A stretch of DNA of 64,000 nt, taken from positions 1 to 64,000 of the forward strand of contig JAYFQE010000014.1 in assembly GCA_034927345.1 (NCBI GenBank), given 5' to 3'. Shown here piece by piece: positions 1 to 7,549 of this stretch. The notes below the pieces were generated by a model, which did not search any database, was not told the DNA's origin, and saw only the letters and a list, made by a program, of their open reading frames with translations. The translations under genes and the position numbers were made by a program. The DNA is from JAYFQE01 sp034927345. GTDB taxonomy: Bacteria; Bacillota; Clostridia; Saccharofermentanales; UBA5734. How positions within the stretch are numbered: the first letter of the stretch is position 1; every line of letters begins with the position of its first letter.

Positions 1-133
1 CACAAGCTGGGCAAATTGCAGACTTCGTTTCCGAGATCATCCGAATGTGAAATTGGGTCTGTGATGACTCAACATGCGTAATGGCCAGCTGCTTTGGGTA
101 AAAATACTTCCAGGCAATATTTTTCTCTGACAT
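1..133 (-). CDS. ISL3-family transposase, N-terminal part (runs off left edge)
   Basis: The minus strand has an open frame of 44 codons from an ATG at 133 to the window edge, preceded by a GGGAGAG ribosome site. The product begins MSEKNIAWKYF and reaches ICPAC at the edge. A cysteine pair at this position fits the N-terminal zinc-binding part of ISL3-family transposases. The catalytic DDE domain would lie outside the window, so intactness cannot be judged. The sequence on the same strand just upstream (about 188-215) could be the element's terminal repeat, which would mean the element inserted into the IS3-type gene that lies next to it. The family call rests on a short segment. Confidence 0.5.
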   Translation of the reverse strand, partial: MSEKNIAWKYFYPKQLAITHVESSQTQFHIRMISETKSAICPAC

Positions 134-194
134 GGAAAATCTCTCCCATATCAGACTACTTCATCTAGGCTCTCATTAGGTTACCACTCCATTG

Positions 195-320
195 CTATTT
201 CATCACATCTGCGGATGAACCCGTTTTACGCCGCAATATCCAGATTGCCGCTACCACCATGATGTGTATGCAGGTCCGCTCGCGGAACTCTTCGGTGTAT
301 TTACTGTTGTTACTCGGCAT
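195..320 (-). pseudogene. IS3-family OrfA N-terminal fragment
   Basis: The 41-codon open frame starts at an ATG at 320 behind a good GGAGGT ribosome site. It begins MPSNNSKYTEEFRERT, the typical start of IS3-family OrfA helix-turn-helix proteins. After about 16 residues the sequence stops resembling the family and ends at a TAG at 195. No OrfB or DDE integrase frame follows. The gene is a stump, probably cut by the neighbouring ISL3-like insertion or by an earlier deletion. Confidence 0.55.
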
Positions 321-975
321 GCTTACCTCCGGTTTGTATTAGTACATCCTATCGCATATGACTGTACAAATCCCGGCGATATCCATTTTCACAAAAGTCC
401 GCAAACGCCATTATATCAAGCCTTCCCAGCCTCGACCATTGACATCAATACCACCGTCTCAACGTGGGCTGAGGCAATTGGAATGATGTCACCTGCCCAC
501 GAGAACATATCCACACCTTCCTGAACAATCTATCTGCCCTCCAGAATTACGGCGCAACTCATCATTTCGCTTGACTCCAGGTGATCATCTGCATATGTTC
601 TAGCAATAAATATGCAGATAAATAGAAATAAGGCCAGCTATCTGCATATAATTTCGTGGAACATGTGCAGATCTGATAAGTCATAATGCATTTATGCTTC
701 AAAGTACCCATAGTGAAATGACAGAATATCCGAAGTGTAATTCGGAAAACTCTCTCTGCTTCCCGGTGTCGATGCCTGATCCATAATCTTGTTCTGTTTC
801 GAAATCCTTGCGCATCCAAACATCATGTGCAGCTCGTTTTCCTTTAAAAATCGATTTATTTAATATCGTACCATAAACCCTGCTTTATGCGACATAGATT
901 ATGATACGGCATTTGAGACGATTTATCCGGGAATAACCGGGCTTTTTCCAGTTGGCCAACACTGTATCTTATACA
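321..975. other. Gene-free stretch with small inverted repeats
   Basis: I see no convincing gene here. The short frames lack ribosome sites and recognisable products. The 9-bp motif TCTGCATAT occurs at 588-596 and 641-649, and its perfect inverse at 610-618, which gives a small hairpin and a third partial copy. The stretch probably holds decayed mobile-element sequence between the IS remnants and the AbiE module. Confidence 0.4.
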
Positions 976-1018
976 TTCGTTTTTGATACGACGTTTTTTC
1001 ACGCTCAAAACAAAAAGG
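976..1018 (+). repeat. Direct repeat, left copy, flanking the AbiE module
   Basis: About 43 bp starting TTCGTTTTTGATACG recur at 2593-2635 in the same orientation with three mismatches in the first 40 positions. The two copies bracket the abiEi-abiEii pair and little else. They may be the direct repeats left by insertion or by recombination of a small module. Confidence 0.7.
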
Positions 1019-1069
1019 GGCGATATGAAGTGAACAGCACCTCAAAATGCAGTTTGATGTCCAAATCAC

Positions 1070-1116
1070 TTGTTTTCGTTTCCAAAACGTGGTAATATTA
1101 CTGCATTATGGAAACG
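1070..1116 (+). promoter_or_regulatory. abiE promoter with inverted-repeat operator
   Basis: A TTGTTT (1070-1075) and TAATAT (1093-1098) pair is spaced by 17 bp. Perfect 8-bp inverted arms, CGTTTCCA at 1077-1084 and TGGAAACG at 1109-1116, flank the -10 box, and the right arm overlaps the ATG at 1108. AbiEi antitoxins are known to repress their own promoter through inverted repeats, so this is the likely operator. There is no Shine-Dalgarno sequence before the ATG, and transcription should start only a few bases upstream, which suggests a near-leaderless message. Confidence 0.55.
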
Positions 1117-1749
1117 AATCGAATCAGTTTGCAGCAATTCAAGAAGACGTTCCTACCAATGGGATGCTTTTCCGGTGAACAGGTACGGTTGTGGAAACCG
1201 GATTTCTGCCGGGACAATTTCGCGCGCTGGGTCGCTTCTGGTGAAATCCTGCGATTGAAACGGAATTTATATACATTCCCCGAGTATCTGCAGATCTCGG
1301 ACAGCGCATTGTATTTCGCCAATCAGATCTACCGCCCGTCCTACGTAAGCTTGCATACGGCATTGCACTTTTATGGCATTATACCGGAAGAAGTGGTTCA
1401 GTTTACATCGGTATCGACGCTCAAGACGGCGACCTTCAAGAATGCATTCGGATCGTATACCTACCACCATATCTCAGCAGACTATATGTTCGGATATGCG
1501 CTGAAAAAGACCGAGGGACAGGCGTCTTTCGTTATCCGAATGGCAACACCCGAGAAGGCCATCATCGATTTTCTGCACTTGTATCCCGAATATAGTACAG
1601 CAGAGGATATGCTGAACCTTCGACTAAACGAGGACTATATGGAAAGCGAGATTGATCAGGAAAAAATGCTGGATTACGAAAAGCGCATTGATTCTCCGGC
1701 ATTAACGAAGCGTATCAATCTATTAAGAGAGGCGTACGGTCTGTTATGA
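1108..1749 (+). CDS. abiEi: AbiEi-type antitoxin (type IV toxin-antitoxin)
   Basis: This 213-residue protein has an N-terminal winged-helix region (about residues 8-55) in which the wing carries the phrase LKRNLYTF. It is followed by the AbiEi C-terminal domain with SYVSLHTALHFYGIIPE and ATPEKAIIDFL. In the family the protein represses its own operon and counteracts the nucleotidyltransferase toxin without a stable direct complex. The stop overlaps the toxin start in ATGA (1746-1749), so the two are translationally coupled. Length and motif order look complete. The start is the only ATG downstream of the promoter, and the operator overlaps it. Function is inferred from family and operon context. 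Confidence 0.85.
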   Translation: METNRISLQQFKKTFLPMGCFSGEQVRLWKPDFCRDNFARWVASGEILRLKRNLYTFPEYLQISDSALYFANQIYRPSYVSLHTALHFYGIIPEEVVQFTSVSTLKTATFKNAFGSYTYHHISADYMFGYALKKTEGQASFVIRMATPEKAIIDFLHLYPEYSTAEDMLNLRLNEDYMESEIDQEKMLDYEKRIDSPALTKRINLLREAYGLL

Positions 1750-2531
1750 TGGAATCCATTGAAAGTATCAGAATCTTTTTTCCTCCAGTTATCGCGCAAA
1801 ATAAGGCGTTCGATCCGATGATCCTGAAGGAATATATACAATGTCAGACTTTGGAGTTTCTGTCCAGGCAACCAGACGCGGCAAGAATGACTTTTATTGG
1901 CGGCACCTGCCTGCGGTTGGTTCACGGTATCAACCGCTTTTCCGAGGATCTGGATTTTGATTGCAAGAATCTGGATCATACTCAGTTCCATCATCTGACA
2001 GACAATCTACTGGTTTATCTTGGAAAATGCGGTTATAAGGTGGAAGCGAAGGACAAAGAAAGCGACAAACTAACCGCTTTTCGCCGCAGCATCTATTTCC
2101 CGGAATTACTTTATTCGTTGCATTTAACGGGATTCAGGGAACAACGATTTCTTCTGAAAATAGAAACGCAAGATCAAGAGATCGAATATCCATCTGAAAC
2201 CGTATTTCTGAACCGCTGCGGCTTCCTGTTCCCTTTGAAATTTGCACCGATTTCCATTCTTTGTGCAATGAAAGTAATGGCTGTTTTAAATCGTGGCAAG
2301 GGCAGGGACTTTTATGATCTTATGTTCCTTTTACAGCGTACAGAACCAGATTACGGTTTTCTCGAACAGAAAAATGGTATCTGCAACAAAGCACAGCTGA
2401 TTGCTGAACTGATCAAGAAAGTTGCATCGATTGATCTGTCCCATAAGTGTCGTGACTTTGAGCATCTACTAATCGAAAAATCCGAGGCAGCCAAAATTTT
2501 GCGGTTTGGGGATTTGGTTAAAAATCTGTAA
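1746..2531 (+). CDS. abiEii: AbiEii-type nucleotidyltransferase toxin
   Basis: The product has 261 residues. The nucleotidyltransferase signature is visible: GGT at residues 52-54, then RFSEDLDFD at 64-72 with the metal-binding aspartates 68 and 70, and a C-terminal RDFYDLMFLL block around residue 188. AbiEii and MenT relatives transfer nucleotides, in characterised cases onto tRNA, and halt growth, which blocks phage multiplication. The gene overlaps the antitoxin by 4 bp. Nothing looks truncated, so the pair is probably functional. The second copy of the 43-bp repeat begins about 60 bp after the stop. Confidence 0.85.
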   Translation: MMESIESIRIFFPPVIAQNKAFDPMILKEYIQCQTLEFLSRQPDAARMTFIGGTCLRLVHGINRFSEDLDFDCKNLDHTQFHHLTDNLLVYLGKCGYKVEAKDKESDKLTAFRRSIYFPELLYSLHLTGFREQRFLLKIETQDQEIEYPSETVFLNRCGFLFPLKFAPISILCAMKVMAVLNRGKGRDFYDLMFLLQRTEPDYGFLEQKNGICNKAQLIAELIKKVASIDLSHKCRDFEHLLIEKSEAAKILRFGDLVKNL

Positions 2532-2592
2532 GGTCTTGCTGTGCTATGTATCCGTCAAATGTTTAACATCTGTTAAGCCAATGGCAAAAAGG

Positions 2593-2635
2593 TTCGTTTT
2601 TGATACGCCGTTTTTTCTCGCTCGAAACAAAAAAG
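2593..2635 (+). repeat. Direct repeat, right copy, flanking the AbiE module
   Basis: This is the partner of the copy at 976-1018, in the same orientation, with substitutions at three positions of the first 40. It lies just downstream of the toxin gene. The poly-A end runs into a hairpin. Confidence 0.7.
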
Positions 2636-2662
2636 GACCGGCATGACGCCGATCCTTTAATA
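2628..2662. terminator. Hairpin terminator downstream of AbiE
   Basis: An 11-bp stem pairs AAAGGACCGGC (2632-2642) with GCCGATCCTTT (2648-2658) across a five-base loop, with one mismatch. An A-run on the left gives a U-run on minus-strand transcripts, and the right side has TTTAAT. It can therefore end transcription of the AbiE operon and of anything coming from the right. Confidence 0.55.
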
Positions 2663-2820
2663 GAGTTGATAGTTGTGTGCTTGTTTCGTGCTTACGCGCT
2701 TTATACAGCTGACCCGTTCAGTACAAACCGGTTTTGTCAGAAGCAGTTGGTTTTTGTGGTACTGCCAGCAGCGTGGCGCCACACATAGGCGCTCTGGTAC
2801 GTTGTCGGTGATAATGCCTT

Positions 2821-2925
2821 ATGAGCCAAGATGATGTGAAGACAACCCTGGAAACATACACCAATCTCGATAAGGAAAGCCTTGGGGAAAAAGATAAGTA
2901 CGCCAAATGGAAACCAATACTATGA
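2821..2925 (+). pseudogene. Tyrosine recombinase C-terminal remnant, copy 1
   Basis: The frame encodes DDVKTTLETYTNLDKES and ends KWKPIL, the characteristic end of phage or ICE integrases just after the catalytic tyrosine (TY). Upstream, in shifted frames with stops, lie WRHT-like remains of the RHT box near 2775-2790. Everything N-terminal is missing. The tail is followed by a copy of the tRNA-Gln 3' half, the usual int-att arrangement. Confidence 0.7.
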
Positions 2926-3074
2926 CAAGTGTTTCTCGGAGAAAAGGCGTCAAAAAGGCGTCAAACCGATAGTTTATAATTATTTTAATTAAATAAAAAC
3001 CAAGAGATCATTGAAATCTCGAGGTTATCTTGGCTGCCGGACAAGGATTTGAACCATGACAAACTGATCCAGAG
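2826..3074 (+). repeat. Integrase-tail plus tRNA-half repeat (att-like), left copy
   Basis: About 250 bp are nearly identical to 7112-7359. They contain the recombinase tail, a tandem GGCGTCAAA motif, a hairpin and the 3' half of tRNA-Gln as far as the anticodon loop (CTGATCCAGAG on the plus strand). Identity stops there, which marks the probable crossover segment. This copy has no 5' half of the tRNA, so it is a displaced attachment-site junction, not a tRNA gene. Confidence 0.75.
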
Positions 3075-3420
3075 AAATGTAGAGTGCCTGATCGACAACA
3101 GTCGCATTTCCGTGGAACGCCTTATATCAGGGTATTACAAGAGTTCATACCTGATCTTGCCTGATTGGAAACGAACGCACTTACAAGGCATTTTTTAATT
3201 ATGTAGTCAACGAATAGTCAACAAATGCAGCAGCTGGTTTCTATTTGGCCAGGTCAGTTTTCCTTGAGGCATGATGTGATTTTTGATGGTTACACCTAAA
3301 CGACATAATTGTGTGCTTTGGGGAGGCAGGTCACAGGCTATCTTCCGGTATGTTCTTGCTGTGGCGAAGTTACCCAAGTTGAATTCACTCAAATCCGAAT
3401 GACAGAAGCTCTCTGAGAGA
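3075..3420. other. Gene-free stretch inside the island
   Basis: No frame with a ribosome site or recognisable product is present. The composition is AT-rich. It begins where the tRNA identity stops and leads into a relaxase remnant, so it probably represents decayed element DNA. Confidence 0.35.
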
Positions 3421-3547
3421 AAAATAAGTTCTACAAAGAATACCGAGCGTCAAAGAAGAATAGATCGAATCGTTTACGGTAAAAGCAAACATAGATCAAC
3501 TGCTCAGCCTGACGGACGCGCAGGAAAATAAGGAAATGAAGCGTTAG
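3421..3547 (+). pseudogene. Relaxase (MobA-like) C-terminal remnant
   Basis: In one frame 3479-3547 reads VKANIDQLLSLTDAQENKEM and ends KR-stop. Just upstream in another frame is NKFYKEYRASKK. Together these resemble the C-terminal end of mobilisation relaxases of Clostridia. A stop and a frame change separate the two parts, and no catalytic region is present. It suggests the island derives from a mobilisable or conjugative element. Confidence 0.45.
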
Positions 3548-3766
3548 TGATATGAAGCAGAAAAGAAGCCGAACGCCCCGATATCAGGTCATGTTAGCTC
3601 GATGCGGCAAGGGGCATCCGGGTTGATTTCTAGAGTGCCTCTTTGATTGTTTGTAAAACAGCATCGAAATATTCATAATACAGTGTTAATATAAACTCAA
3701 TTATGCTAGTTTAACAATAATCGGTTTTGGGAGCAACGGCCTGAATCCATATACGGAGTAAACACA

Positions 3767-3985
3767 ATGATTAAGAATAATTTTGAATTGGATATAAAGA
3801 TGAAGTGCCTCGAATCCGATCTCACCCAAGCGCAGCTCAGTGAATGGATAGACACCTCGGAATAGTACATCAACAGGAGCATCAAGCAGAAAGCTGGAAC
3901 CATCATGAACAAAACCTTCATAAAGATGATGAATGCAATGAGGTATGACATAGTAGTGTTATACGAGAAAAGACCTGTGAAATAA
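3767..3985 (+). pseudogene. Small Cro/CI-like regulator interrupted by an amber codon
   Basis: A 72-codon frame starts at an ATG at 3767 behind GGAGTA and ends with TAA at 3985. It reads as a single small helix-turn-helix protein: DLTQAQLSEWIDTSE, a TAG at codon 33, then YINRSIKQKAGTIMNKTF. The family normally has glutamine or another residue at the stop position, and one base change (CAG to TAG) would explain it. It lies 22 bp before the phosphoesterase gene, so it was probably that gene's regulator. It is either inactivated or read through. Confidence 0.55.
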
Positions 3986-4007
3986 AAAGTCTCATCGAGG
4001 GAAGAGT

Positions 4008-6542
4008 ATGTTTAGTCTGATTGACATTGCAGATATGCATCGAAAACTTAATCATAGATCGCTTTATGACAGATGCGATGTCAGCACTTGTAAGACTGAC
4101 CGCACCTTCAAAAGTAAGTATGGCATTGTTCCTCCGGAGCAGTGTGATTTTTCCGAGGCGTATAACGAAATCGTCAGCAGCAAGGGAGAAGAATTAAGAA
4201 CATATGTTATCGGCACTACACTATGGGCATTCATCGATAACTACAATCTGAATACCGCTTCAAGCGTTAATCTGATGCTCATGCTATATGTGCTCTCCAG
4301 ACACTGTGATGGCAGATACGATAATGTTGCCTTTGTCGGATACTGGGATAGGAAATATGGCGCAATAATCCGCATGCCTGTAGGAGATATCTCCCAGGTA
4401 ACATTGGATTCAATCAACTACAATTATCTTGGCTATATAAAGAACGAAGAGCCTTGGGTAAAGTCCAAGGGGACGAATAAGAATATCCTGTATGAGAAAG
4501 TAGCTTATTTTAAACATAACTGTAAATACAGAAGTGTACTTACAAACTTTAAGTATGAAGAAACTGAGCACAAATTTATCGTTGGATTTGAGGAAACAGC
4601 TAAATATCCCATAATCAGGGAGGCAAATAATTATCTTGCCCCTCCCGTTAAATACGGCGGAAGTGAGTATGAAAAAATCAAGATTAATTATATTTCAGAC
4701 ATCCATATCGGTCACCATATTGATAAGGAAAAACCAGTAAAGCCACAGATTCAAAAAATTGTCAGAGAACTGATAGAAAGCCAGCAAGACGGACTTTTCT
4801 TTTTCGGAGGGGACACTGCTGTGGACAGGATCCACTGTGCGTTGTTTTATAAGGATTATATGACCCGCAGGCAGTACGTCTATTATAAAGAGTGGAAGAA
4901 AAGAAACAAATACAGACCTACATTGACTGCACCTGAAGCGATAGCTGCGTATGAGAAGAAGCTTGCAGATCTGCTCCAGAAAAAGGCTAAAGAAATAAGG
5001 TGGCTGAAACCCTGGTTTAGTTATACAAAAAAGTTCGAAGAAAAAAATGCATCTGAAATGGATACATATATCGAATCGTCTTATTTCAAGAGTAAACACT
5101 ATCCAGAATTCGTTTCGCTGCGTTTGAAAAAAATAAAAAAAATCGAACAGGTAACTGCGAAATTCGTAGAAGATAAAGAAACATATCTGGTGAAACTTCA
5201 GAAAGGGTTCGGTGGGAAAGATTATATAAAACACGAAATAGGAGATGTCTTCGCTGTACTTGGAAATCATGAGATGTCAAATTTTAACAGCGTTAGTGAT
5301 GCTCTGCTGTATTATACGCCTCTTTTCAAGAGTCTCGGTATACACTTCCTGAATAATTCTTTTTTAGGTAACGACAGCCTTATTATTTTCGGAGGGTGTG
5401 GGTTTGCAAAATATAATATGGAGTTTAATGCTCTAAACACGCTGAACGCGAGGTCGTTCACAAGAGAAGATGAAATTAAGGAAACAGACAATTTCATAGT
5501 GGGCTATCATAAAGCGCATGATAAGGCAAAAGCTGAAAGAAAGCCACTGATAGTGCTTGCCCATTATCCTACAAAGGATTTTCTTGAGAACGATCAGTGT
5601 GATTCCCAGGCTGTGTATTTTACCGGCCATACACATCGGAACACAAGCGAGAGTACGGAGCAGAGATATATCTTCGCAGATAATCAGGTCGGCTATAAGA
5701 GAAAGGCTATAGTTTTCAAGACTGCAAGACTGGGTACAGTGCAAAACCCGTTCATTGATTTTGAAGACGGATGTTATGAAATAACTACCGACCAGTATTG
5801 CGATTTTTACAAGTATAATGGCGATCCTCTTTCCGGTGATTCAATTATCAATAACGTACTGAGGAATGGTGGACGGTTTTTAATGATAAAACACACCGGG
5901 TTCTATGGCTTCTTCACGCAGAACAAATTAATGGAAATCAGTATCTGTGTCGGTGGGAAAACCCGGAAGATTCCGAGGGTGAAGAGTGTCTCATATTTGA
6001 TGAAATACTTTGATGCTATGGTCAGCGAATATCTGACTGCATTGCTTCCGTTCAGAAAAGCACAGGAACAAATTTCCGTGGAAGTTCAATCCTTAGGACT
6101 GTCCGGCAGGATTCATGGATGCATTGTCGATGTGGATTTTTATCATCACATTATGCTGAATCCATTGGACGGAACGATGACATATTACTATTCACCAATA
6201 TTCGGTATGCTGCAGCCTTATAAAACATTTGCTAAACTGCTCGAACATATTGATGCCGATTATCTCCTCGATGGGCAAAAAAAAGACGCGCAGGATAAAT
6301 ATAAACTTATGGCTATGGCAGACTGTATGCTCTCAAAAGAGTCTTTTCCCACATCTTCGGAAGTTGGAGAAATGGTAACTATAGATATTAAAGACAGTAT
6401 CTACAGCTTATCTTCAAGAATAAATCAGTTGCAGCGGTTATTTACATCACGGATATTAAGAGATTGGAACGACGATCTTATCAATAAACATCGAGATAAG
6501 AATACGAAACAGATTGAGGACGGATCAAGGAAGAGAGGGTGA
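4008..6542 (+). CDS. Large calcineurin-like metallophosphoesterase of unknown role
   Basis: The 844-residue product carries all metallophosphoesterase motifs: DIH (D231, H233), GD (D269), GNHE (N420, H421), a histidine in LAHYP (H519) and GHTHR (H541, H543). About 150 residues rich in Lys, Glu and aromatics sit between GD and GNHE, far more than in ordinary family members. There are about 220 residues before the domain and about 300 after it, and I recognise neither part. The fold supports hydrolysis of phosphodiesters, perhaps nucleic acid or a cyclic nucleotide. The gene sits alone between two att-like repeats, behind a broken Cro-like gene. That context suggests island cargo, possibly a defence nuclease, but this is inference. 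The start ATG has GGGAAGAGT upstream. Confidence 0.75.
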   Translation: MFSLIDIADMHRKLNHRSLYDRCDVSTCKTDRTFKSKYGIVPPEQCDFSEAYNEIVSSKGEELRTYVIGTTLWAFIDNYNLNTASSVNLMLMLYVLSRHCDGRYDNVAFVGYWDRKYGAIIRMPVGDISQVTLDSINYNYLGYIKNEEPWVKSKGTNKNILYEKVAYFKHNCKYRSVLTNFKYEETEHKFIVGFEETAKYPIIREANNYLAPPVKYGGSEYEKIKINYISDIHIGHHIDKEKPVKPQIQKIVRELIESQQDGLFFFGGDTAVDRIHCALFYKDYMTRRQYVYYKEWKKRNKYRPTLTAPEAIAAYEKKLADLLQKKAKEIRWLKPWFSYTKKFEEKNASEMDTYIESSYFKSKHYPEFVSLRLKKIKKIEQVTAKFVEDKETYLVKLQKGFGGKDYIKHEIGDVFAVLGNHEMSNFNSVSDALLYYTPLFKSLGIHFLNNSFLGNDSLIIFGGCGFAKYNMEFNALNTLNARSFTREDEIKETDNFIVGYHKAHDKAKAERKPLIVLAHYPTKDFLENDQCDSQAVYFTGHTHRNTSESTEQRYIFADNQVGYKRKAIVFKTARLGTVQNPFIDFEDGCYEITTDQYCDFYKYNGDPLSGDSIINNVLRNGGRFLMIKHTGFYGFFTQNKLMEISICVGGKTRKIPRVKSVSYLMKYFDAMVSEYLTALLPFRKAQEQISVEVQSLGLSGRIHGCIVDVDFYHHIMLNPLDGTMTYYYSPIFGMLQPYKTFAKLLEHIDADYLLDGQKKDAQDKYKLMAMADCMLSKESFPTSSEVGEMVTIDIKDSIYSLSSRINQLQRLFTSRILRDWNDDLINKHRDKNTKQIEDGSRKRG

Positions 6543-6755
6543 ACTACTATGAAAATGAAATAGGAGAGCCTGTTCTTCTCCCGGATACCTGAAGTCTTTG
6601 CTGAAAAGGCACCAAATGATAGCATCAAAGATTATCGACTTGCCGGATCCATTCGCTCCAACGATTATATTGATACCGCCAGGCATAAAGGGCATCTCGA
6701 CAGGCTTTCCACCCTTGAAAGCATTGAATCTGATGTAGTCAAAAGAAATTCGCAT
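6525..6755 (-). pseudogene. AAA ATPase (SMC/RecF-like) N-terminal fragment
   Basis: An ATG at 6755 follows GGAGGT. The product begins MRISFDYIRFNAF and has a Walker A motif GANGSGKS around residue 35, as in RecF, OLD and SbcC-type ATPases. After FDAIIWCLF the sequence no longer resembles the family and stops at 6525, inside the 3' end of the phosphoesterase gene. No Walker B or D-loop is present. It is a truncated gene whose remainder was replaced by the phosphoesterase side of the junction. Confidence 0.55.
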
Positions 6756-7052
6756 GGTCATTACCTCCGTTATTATTTCTGTTTGCGAATGTAGTCGCAA
6801 TGTATACTGTGATGTTTTTGTAGCCATTTCGCTTAAGCGTGCTTGCAAGCCGTCTGTGAACTTCAAGGGTAGCCTGACGGTCAATTTGTAGATATCCGGC
6901 TCTTTGGGTTCCGAGATTCCACAGGACGTCCGTTCTGCCTTGATACCGAAATCGACATCTTGCCAGGTATAAATTCTGGATGGATCCATTTTTAGAAGTT
7001 GGCAGATCAGTCGGAACTGCGCCGGTGTCGGTAGACAAAGCCCGGCTTCCAT
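6756..7052 (-). pseudogene. Small regulator-like protein with possible frameshift
   Basis: The first part (from 7052) reads PTPAQFRLICQLLKMDPSRI, then KLTVRLPLKFTDGLQARL. Near 6835 the better continuation lies in the other frame (KRNGYKNITVYIA, ending NGGN), suggesting a one-base shift. It precedes the ATPase fragment and ends over its GGAGGT ribosome site. It could be a small DNA-binding or ribbon-helix-helix-like partner, but I do not recognise it firmly. The 5' end is also uncertain. Confidence 0.3.
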
Positions 7053-7106
7053 CTTGCTATATAGGCCGGGCTCAATCCGATGATCGATGTTTTTATTTAG
7101 TCATTT

Positions 7107-7237
7107 ATGGGACAGGATGATGTGAAGACAACCCTGGAAACATACACCCATCTCGATAAGGAAAGCCTTGGGAAAAGGACAAATACACTAAATGGAAACC
7201 AATACTACGGCAAGTGTTTCTCGGAGAAAAGGCGTCA
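7107..7237 (+). pseudogene. Tyrosine recombinase C-terminal remnant, copy 2
   Basis: The sequence repeats the tail at 2821-2925 (QDDVKTTLETYTHLDKESLG). A missing base in the GGGAAAAGG run relative to the other copy shifts the frame, and the tail then differs. Nothing of the catalytic N-terminal part remains upstream. The remnant points toward the tRNA-Gln gene 80 bp further on, the usual layout of an element integrated in a tRNA 3' end. Confidence 0.7.
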
Positions 7238-7359
7238 AAAAGGCGTCAAACCGATAGCTTATAATTATTTTAAACAAATAAAAACCCCGAGACCATTGAA
7301 ATCTCGAGGTTATCTTGGCTGCCGGACAAGGATTTGAACCCTGACAAACTGATCCAGAG
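7112..7359 (+). repeat. Integrase-tail plus tRNA-half repeat (att-like), right copy
   Basis: This matches 2826-3074 with scattered differences and one or more single-base indels. Unlike the left copy it continues into a complete tRNA-Gln. The pair encloses about 4 kb of island DNA. Confidence 0.75.
7281..7309 (-). terminator. Terminator of tRNA-Gln
   Basis: On the minus strand CCTCGAGA (7302-7309) pairs with TCTCGGGG (7285-7292), with one G-T pair, followed by TTTT. It begins a few bases after the tRNA CCA end. The same hairpin is kept, less perfectly, in the left att-like copy near 3000-3030. Confidence 0.75.
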
Positions 7360-7389
7360 TCAGTTGTGCTACCCTTACACAATCCGGCA
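7316..7389 (-). tRNA. tRNA-Gln (anticodon CUG)
   Basis: A complete cloverleaf is visible. The acceptor stem is TGCCGGA with TCCGGCA, the D arm is GTGT/CACA, and the anticodon stem ACTGA/TCAGT encloses loop CTCTGGA (anticodon CTG). The T loop is TTCAAAT, the discriminator is G and CCA is encoded. It serves as attachment site for the elements to its right-hand 3' side, because its 3' half is duplicated at 3022-3074. Confidence 0.9.
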
Positions 7390-7432
7390 ATGACAATGAA
7401 GAGGGCGGCTAGCTTGTTTGCCAGCAGAAAAG

Positions 7433-7461
7433 ATATTATCACATAATCCGGCATGTTGCAA
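7433..7461 (-). promoter_or_regulatory. tRNA-Gln promoter
   Basis: Minus-strand TTGCAA (7456-7461) and TAATAT (7433-7438) are spaced by 17 bp, about 43 bp before the tRNA 5' end. Confidence 0.55.
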
Positions 7462-7549
7462 GACAAAATGCCTGATTTTTGAACCGGAGAACCCGGAGAA
7501 CCGATTTTGGGGCGGATCCCCCGAACCTTTTTTCCGAGTGTTTCTCCGG

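Noticed and set aside
2718..2906. Minus-strand open frame across the recombinase remnant
   Set aside because: It lies opposite the integrase tail and repeats, with no ribosome site, so it is a shadow.
3022..3074. A second tRNA-Gln gene next to the left integrase tail
   Set aside because: Only the 3' half as far as the anticodon loop is present, and one T-arm base differs from the functional gene at 7316-7389, so it is an att-site copy.
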